DNA of 64,000 bases, taken from positions 628,239 through 692,238 of the forward strand of contig JAGNLW010000001.1 of NCBI GenBank assembly GCA_017999365.1, written 5' to 3'. Each line of letters starts with the position of its first letter. Positions within the stretch are counted from its first letter, which is position 1. Shown in pieces: positions 61,947 to 64,000 of this stretch. The DNA comes from Candidatus Aminicenantota bacterium (GTDB taxonomy: Bacteria > Acidobacteriota > Aminicenantia > Aminicenantales > Saccharicenantaceae). The notes beneath the pieces are model-generated. The model was not told the origin of the DNA. It ran no database searches and was given only the letters and a program-made list of their open reading frames with translations. The translations under genes were made by a program, and so were the position numbers.

Positions 61947-64000
61947 ATGATCGCGGTCCGCCTTCCTCAGTCTCGCATCCTCACCGCCATCGTCCTGGCC
62001 GCCGTCGGCCTCGCCGCCCTCTCGGCCGCCCTCCCCGTTCCGCTGGCCGCCGCTGAGCCGGCCGGGCCGTCCGCCCCGACCGCCCTGCGCTGCGAGTACC
62101 TGGACAATCCTGTCGGCATCGACGTCGCCAAACCCCGTCTGTTCTGGGTCTTCGGCCACGCCGAGAGAGGACAGGCCCAGTCGGCCTACCAGGTCATCGT
62201 TTCGACCGACCCCAAAGCGGCCGCCGGCGACGTCTGGGACAGCGGCAAGGTCGCCTCGCCCCGCTCCACGCAAGTCGTCTTCGCCGGCAACCCCCTCGCG
62301 AGCGGCAAGTCTTATTATTGGAAGGTCCGCACCTGGGACCGAGGCGGGGCCGAGGGCCCCTGGAGCGCCGTGGCCCGATTCGACACCGGCCTCTTCGAGC
62401 GGTCGGCCTGGAAGGGCGTCTGGATCGGCGCCAAGAACCAGCTCCGCAAGGAGTTCTCGCTCAAGGGCCGCGTCAAGCGGGCCCGGGCCTACATCGCCGG
62501 ACTCGGCTACTACGAGTTGCGCGTCAACGGCCGCAAGGCCGGCGGCCGCGTCCTCGACCCGGCCTGGACGACCTACGACAAGCGCGTCCTCTATGCCGCG
62601 TACGACGTCACGATGGCCCTCCGCGACGGCGCCAACGCCGTGGCCGTGACGCTCGGCCAGGGCTGGTACAAGTCGCGGGCCCTCCTCCTGCAGATGGATA
62701 TCGAGATGGAGGACGGCACGGCCGCGAGCGTCGTCAGCGACACGACCTGGAAGGCCGCCGACGGCCCCATCTTCGCGGACAGCGTTTACGATGGCGAGTC
62801 TTACGACGCCCGCCGCGAGACCCCCGGCTGGGACCGTCCGGGCTTCGACGACAGGGACTGGCCCGCGGCCGAGGCCGTCAAGGGCCCGGCCGGGGTCCTC
62901 TCGGCCCAGATGATGCCGCCGATCGAGGTCGTCGACACCGTCGTGCCGCTCGGCATGACCAGCCCGCTCCCGGGCGCGTACGTTTTCGACATGGGACAGA
63001 ACTTCAGCGGCTGGGCCCGCCTGCGCGTCCGCGGCCCGCGCGGCACGGACGTCCGCCTGCGCTTCGCCGAGCTCCTTTATAAGGACGGCACCCTCAACCA
63101 GGAGAACCTGCGCTCGGCCCAGGCCGAGGACCACTACATCCTCAAGGGCGAGGGCGAGGAGGTCTGGGAGCCGCGCTTCACCTACCACGGCTTCCGCTAC
63201 GTCGAGGTCACCGGTTTCCCCGGCACGCCGACGCTCGAGGCCGTCCGCGGCCGCGTCGTCCACTCCGCGGTCAAGCCCGTCGGCAGCTTCGCCGCCTCGA
63301 ACGACGTCCTCAACGGCATCCAGCGCCTCGTGACTTGGGGCCAGAAGACCAACCTCCACAGCATCCCGACCGACTGCAGCCAGCGCGACGAGCGCATGGG
63401 CTGGATGGGCGACGCCCAGGGTACGGCCGAGGAAGCCATCATGAACTTCGACATGGCCGCCTTCTACACCAACTTCGTCCGCGACATCCGCGACGTCCAG
63501 GACGACAAGGGCCGCATTACCGACACCGTACCCCACATTTGGGGCTCGCGGCCGGCCGACCCGGCCTGGGGGACGGCCTATCCGCTGCTGTGCTGGTACA
63601 TGTGCCAGTATTACGGCGACACGCGCGTGATCGAGGAGAACTACGACGGGCTCAGGAAGTACGTCGAGTTCCTGAGGTCGACGGCCGAGAACGGCGTCCT
63701 CAAGTGGTTCAACTACGGCGACTGGGTGGCCATCGAGAAGTGCCCGGGGGCGCTGACCTCGACCTTCTATTACTATTATGATGCCCGGATCCTGGCCGAC
63801 ATGGCCCGCGTCCTGGGCAAGACCGCCGACGCCGCCCTCTACGACAAGCTGGCCGCCGACATCCGCGTCGCCTTCAACCGGGAGTTCTACGATCCGAAGT
63901 CGGGCAATTACGGCGACGGCAGCCAAGGGGCCAACACCTTCGCGCTCTTCCTCGACCTCCCCACGGAAAAGCAGGGCGGGGCCTGGGGACGGCTGTTCGA
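61947..64000 (+). CDS. GH78 alpha-L-rhamnosidase, 3' end outside window
   Basis: 684 residues visible. Signal peptide (MIAVRLPQSRILTAIVLAAV), then the GH78 order: fibronectin-like N-domain (CEYLDNPVGIDVAKPRLFWVF), carbohydrate-binding domain (ARAYIAGLGYYELRVNGRKAG), a beta domain with YVFDMGQNFSGW, then the (alpha/alpha)6 barrel. Active-site segments IPTDCSQRDERMGWMGDAQ and FNYGDWVA are intact. It removes terminal L-rhamnose from glycans or glycosides outside the cytoplasm. GCAGGAGG lies 7 bases before the ATG. A RhaT-like transporter fusion at 34848 could import its product. Confidence 0.95.
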   Translation, partial: MIAVRLPQSRILTAIVLAAVGLAALSAALPVPLAAAEPAGPSAPTALRCEYLDNPVGIDVAKPRLFWVFGHAERGQAQSAYQVIVSTDPKAAAGDVWDSGKVASPRSTQVVFAGNPLASGKSYYWKVRTWDRGGAEGPWSAVARFDTGLFERSAWKGVWIGAKNQLRKEFSLKGRVKRARAYIAGLGYYELRVNGRKAGGRVLDPAWTTYDKRVLYAAYDVTMALRDGANAVAVTLGQGWYKSRALLLQMDIEMEDGTAASVVSDTTWKAADGPIFADSVYDGESYDARRETPGWDRPGFDDRDWPAAEAVKGPAGVLSAQMMPPIEVVDTVVPLGMTSPLPGAYVFDMGQNFSGWARLRVRGPRGTDVRLRFAELLYKDGTLNQENLRSAQAEDHYILKGEGEEVWEPRFTYHGFRYVEVTGFPGTPTLEAVRGRVVHSAVKPVGSFAASNDVLNGIQRLVTWGQKTNLHSIPTDCSQRDERMGWMGDAQGTAEEAIMNFDMAAFYTNFVRDIRDVQDDKGRITDTVPHIWGSRPADPAWGTAYPLLCWYMCQYYGDTRVIEENYDGLRKYVEFLRSTAENGVLKWFNYGDWVAIEKCPGALTSTFYYYYDARILADMARVLGKTADAALYDKLAADIRVAFNREFYDPKSGNYGDGSQGANTFALFLDLPTEKQGGAWGRLF

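Overview
The window is 64 kb of very GC-rich bacterial DNA (roughly 70 % by eye), densely coded on both strands. It carries envelope genes of a diderm bacterium: many lipobox lipoproteins, a YcbB-type L,D-transpeptidase, a Tat-exported DUF882 peptidase, TRAP and polyamine transporters and a SecA paralogue. An archaeal-type GatD/GatE amidotransferase pair is also present. Together with many secreted glycosidases, this would fit an uncultivated anaerobic lineage such as Candidatus Aminicenantes or a relative in the Acidobacteriota. That placement is inference; there is no 16S rRNA or other taxonomic marker here.

Layout. 1-5.8 kb: gatD and gatE (minus strand) diverge from a K+-independent H+-pyrophosphatase gene. 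5.8-6.9 kb: a PadR repressor and a HAAS/DUF1700 membrane partner. 7-16.6 kb: a large secreted glycosidase-like protein, two six-bladed propeller proteins, an esterase, a BNR sialidase-like lipoprotein and DUF2461. 16.7-19.9 kb: a coupled penicillin-acylase, membrane-protein and PAS operon. 20-28 kb: a TRAP transporter with a TatT component, an APC permease and a SecA2-like ATPase. 28.4-33.4 kb: an exported protein of unknown function and potABCD, with potD frameshifted at a C4 run. 33.4-41.5 kb: a B12/radical-SAM protein, a RhaT-sialidase-cyclophilin fusion, a POT peptide transporter with an M24 peptidase, and a CopG/MazF toxin-antitoxin pair. 41.6-48.4 kb: a DUF4838 lipoprotein, cell-wall enzymes and LarA. 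48.5-64 kb: three large glycosidases (two of them double-enzyme fusions), class II aldolase, an exported RraA-like protein, an M20 amidohydrolase, tRNA-Ala(GGC), and a GH78 alpha-L-rhamnosidase that runs off the end.

How it works together. The genes suggest a scavenger of plant or microbial glycans and peptides. Secreted rhamnosidase, galactosidase-like, arabinanase-like and sialidase-like enzymes would release sugars. A RhaT-type symporter could import deoxy-sugars, aldolase would feed glycolysis, and POT, APC, TRAP and Pot systems would import peptides, amino acids, acids and polyamines. A proton-pumping pyrophosphatase would save energy. No SusC/SusD pair is present.

The most distinctive non-coding feature is a set of three palindromic repeat families (named A, B and C here), with about fifteen full or partial copies in nearly every kind of intergenic gap. 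They resemble REP elements, show compensatory base changes, and in several genes supply the start codon, the stop codon or the terminal residues.
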